From positions 1-5,940 of the forward strand of contig JASHUH010000389.1 of NCBI GenBank assembly GCA_030040115.1: a stretch of 5,940 nt of DNA, in the 5' to 3' direction. Positions 4,880 through 5,940 of this stretch are shown here, piece by piece (position 1 is the stretch's first letter; each line of letters starts with the position of its first letter). Under the pieces are notes generated by a model. That model had not been told where the DNA came from. It did no database searches and saw only the letters and a program-made list of their open reading frames with translations. The stretch is from Acidobacteriaceae bacterium (GTDB lineage: Bacteria > Acidobacteriota > Terriglobia > Terriglobales > Acidobacteriaceae). Both the position numbers and the translations under genes were made by a program.

Positions 4880-5940
4880 GTGGCGGAATCCGCGGATCAA
4901 CTCTCGGCCGCTGGCAATGGCGCACGCCGGCGGCGCTGGTTCTGGATGCTCATCGCGCTTTCTCTTGCGATTGGCCTTTTCATCGCCGTTGAGATTGTCG
5001 CGCATCGCGTGGAACCGGTTCTGAAGGCGCGAGTTGCCGACGCACTTTCCGAAGACTTCGATAGCCGAGTTCAGCTTGCGTCCTTCCACGTCTCCATCAC
5101 CCACGGACTCCATGTCTTTGGCGGCGGCCTCGTCATTTATCCCCGGCTTTTCGTCATGCACGAGCCCATGCTCGCGGTAAAGCAATTCTCCTTTTACACC
5201 CCATGGAAACAGTTGTTCCATCAACCAATGCATATTGAGCAAGTGGACCTCAGTGGTCTTGTGATCCATATTCCGACCACGATGGAACGCAACAACTCAC
5301 CCCAGCCGCAGCGCAAGGGGGCCCACAACGGCGGGGGAGTCGTAATCATTGTGAATAGGTTGGCCAGCACCGATGCAAGGCTGATCATCGACCCCAATAA
5401 GCCGGGCAGCGAGGGACTCCAGTTCGATATCCGCAAGCTGCAACTTACAACCGTCGCTCCCCACCAACCGCTGAAATTCCGCGCCGTGCTGATCAATCCA
5501 AAACCGGTCGGCAATGTCCAATCGAGTGGCGTCCTGGGTCCATTCCGGCCGGATGACCCCGGCGAAACGCCGGTTCGCGGAACTTATTGGTTCCGAAACG
5601 CCGATCTGGGAACTCTGAATGGAATCGCGGGAACACTGTCTTCCCAGGGCAATTATGAGGGGACCCTTCAACGCATCAATGTGGATGGTAAAACCGTTAC
5701 GCCCAACTTTCGCCTGGAGATTACAGGGCGTCCTGTGCCTTTGAATACAACTTTTCACGCCATAGTGGACGGGACGAATAGTGACACTTGCCTGCAGTCT
5801 GTCGTCGCGCAGTTGCTTGATTCTCGCATTGTCGCAAAGGGCGACCTGGTTCGTGTTCCCGGGCGTCCAGGCCACGACATTCAATTGAATGTAATCGTCG
5901 GGCCCGCGCAGATTCAGGATCTGCTGGCGCTGGCGGACAA
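4880..5940 (+). CDS. AsmA-like membrane-anchored protein (3'-truncated, N-terminal 353 residues)
   Basis: The frame is open from GTG 4880 through the window end. AsmA-like proteins are anchored in the inner membrane with a large periplasmic part and are implicated in lipid transport and outer-membrane homeostasis; the specific role here is unknown. A basic stretch RRRR (16-19) precedes one hydrophobic segment (about 20-40, WFWMLIALSLAIGLFIAVEIV) without a clear cleavage site, so it is a signal anchor. Then come HIEQVDLSGLVIHIP (118-132), typical of the family's early beta-strands; NADLGTLNGIAGTLSSQG (240-257); TVTPNFRLEITGRPVPL; and VDGTNSDT (296-303), a combination I recognise from acidobacterial AsmA-like proteins. 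GTG is chosen because GGAAGG (4866-4871) lies 8 nt upstream and the frame closes at TAA 4853-4855; TTG 4862 is an alternative. Family members are usually longer, so much of the C-terminus is missing. Confidence 0.8.
   Translation, partial: MAESADQLSAAGNGARRRRWFWMLIALSLAIGLFIAVEIVAHRVEPVLKARVADALSEDFDSRVQLASFHVSITHGLHVFGGGLVIYPRLFVMHEPMLAVKQFSFYTPWKQLFHQPMHIEQVDLSGLVIHIPTTMERNNSPQPQRKGAHNGGGVVIIVNRLASTDARLIIDPNKPGSEGLQFDIRKLQLTTVAPHQPLKFRAVLINPKPVGNVQSSGVLGPFRPDDPGETPVRGTYWFRNADLGTLNGIAGTLSSQGNYEGTLQRINVDGKTVTPNFRLEITGRPVPLNTTFHAIVDGTNSDTCLQSVVAQLLDSRIVAKGDLVRVPGRPGHDIQLNVIVGPAQIQDLLALAD

Noticed and set aside
5297..5884. 195-codon frame on the - strand, and a second one at 4787-5269
   Set aside because: Both are antisense to the AsmA-like gene, which is open without a stop for 353 codons and carries family motifs.

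Overview
The window looks like ordinary chromosomal DNA of a GC-rich member of the Acidobacteriota, probably the Terriglobia/Koribacter side. Three things point there: the C-terminal pattern of the outer-membrane protein at the left end (closing with DNMWWTSFRYYLP), the style of the AsmA-like protein at the right end, and the gene order rplM-rpsI-rpsB-tsf. This placement comes from recognising sequence patterns, not from a search.

Layout. Positions 1-765 (+) are the 3' part of an outer-membrane beta-barrel protein whose start lies outside the window. It converges on tsf across one bidirectional rho-independent terminator (794-827). Positions 847-3650 (-) form a four-gene translation cluster, transcribed right to left: rplM (L13), rpsI (S9), rpsB (S2), tsf (EF-Ts). 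A good sigma70-type promoter (-35 TTGACT, 17-nt spacer, -10 TATTCT; 3913-3941) lies about 255 nt upstream of rplM and gives the cluster a long leader. The spacers inside the cluster are wide (129, 189 and 140 nt) and structured. The first two carry inverted pairs of a 7-bp-periodic AGCT-rich repeat, the second also carries hairpins next to the rpsB start, and the third holds a hairpin plus T-tract that looks like an attenuator between rpsB and tsf.

Positions 4029-4670 (-) encode a SprT/M48-like zinc-metalloprotease-fold protein with an HEMLH motif. Divergently, 4880 to the window end (+) encodes the N-terminal 353 residues of an AsmA-like membrane-anchored protein; this gene runs off the end.

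Function. L13, S9 and S2 are ribosomal subunit proteins and EF-Ts recycles EF-Tu, so the central cluster couples ribosome assembly with elongation-factor supply. The flanking outer-membrane and AsmA-like genes belong to the cell envelope and have no evident link to it. I find no defence system, mobile-element ORF, CRISPR array, rRNA or tRNA. The least ordinary content is in the non-coding spacers of the ribosomal cluster.
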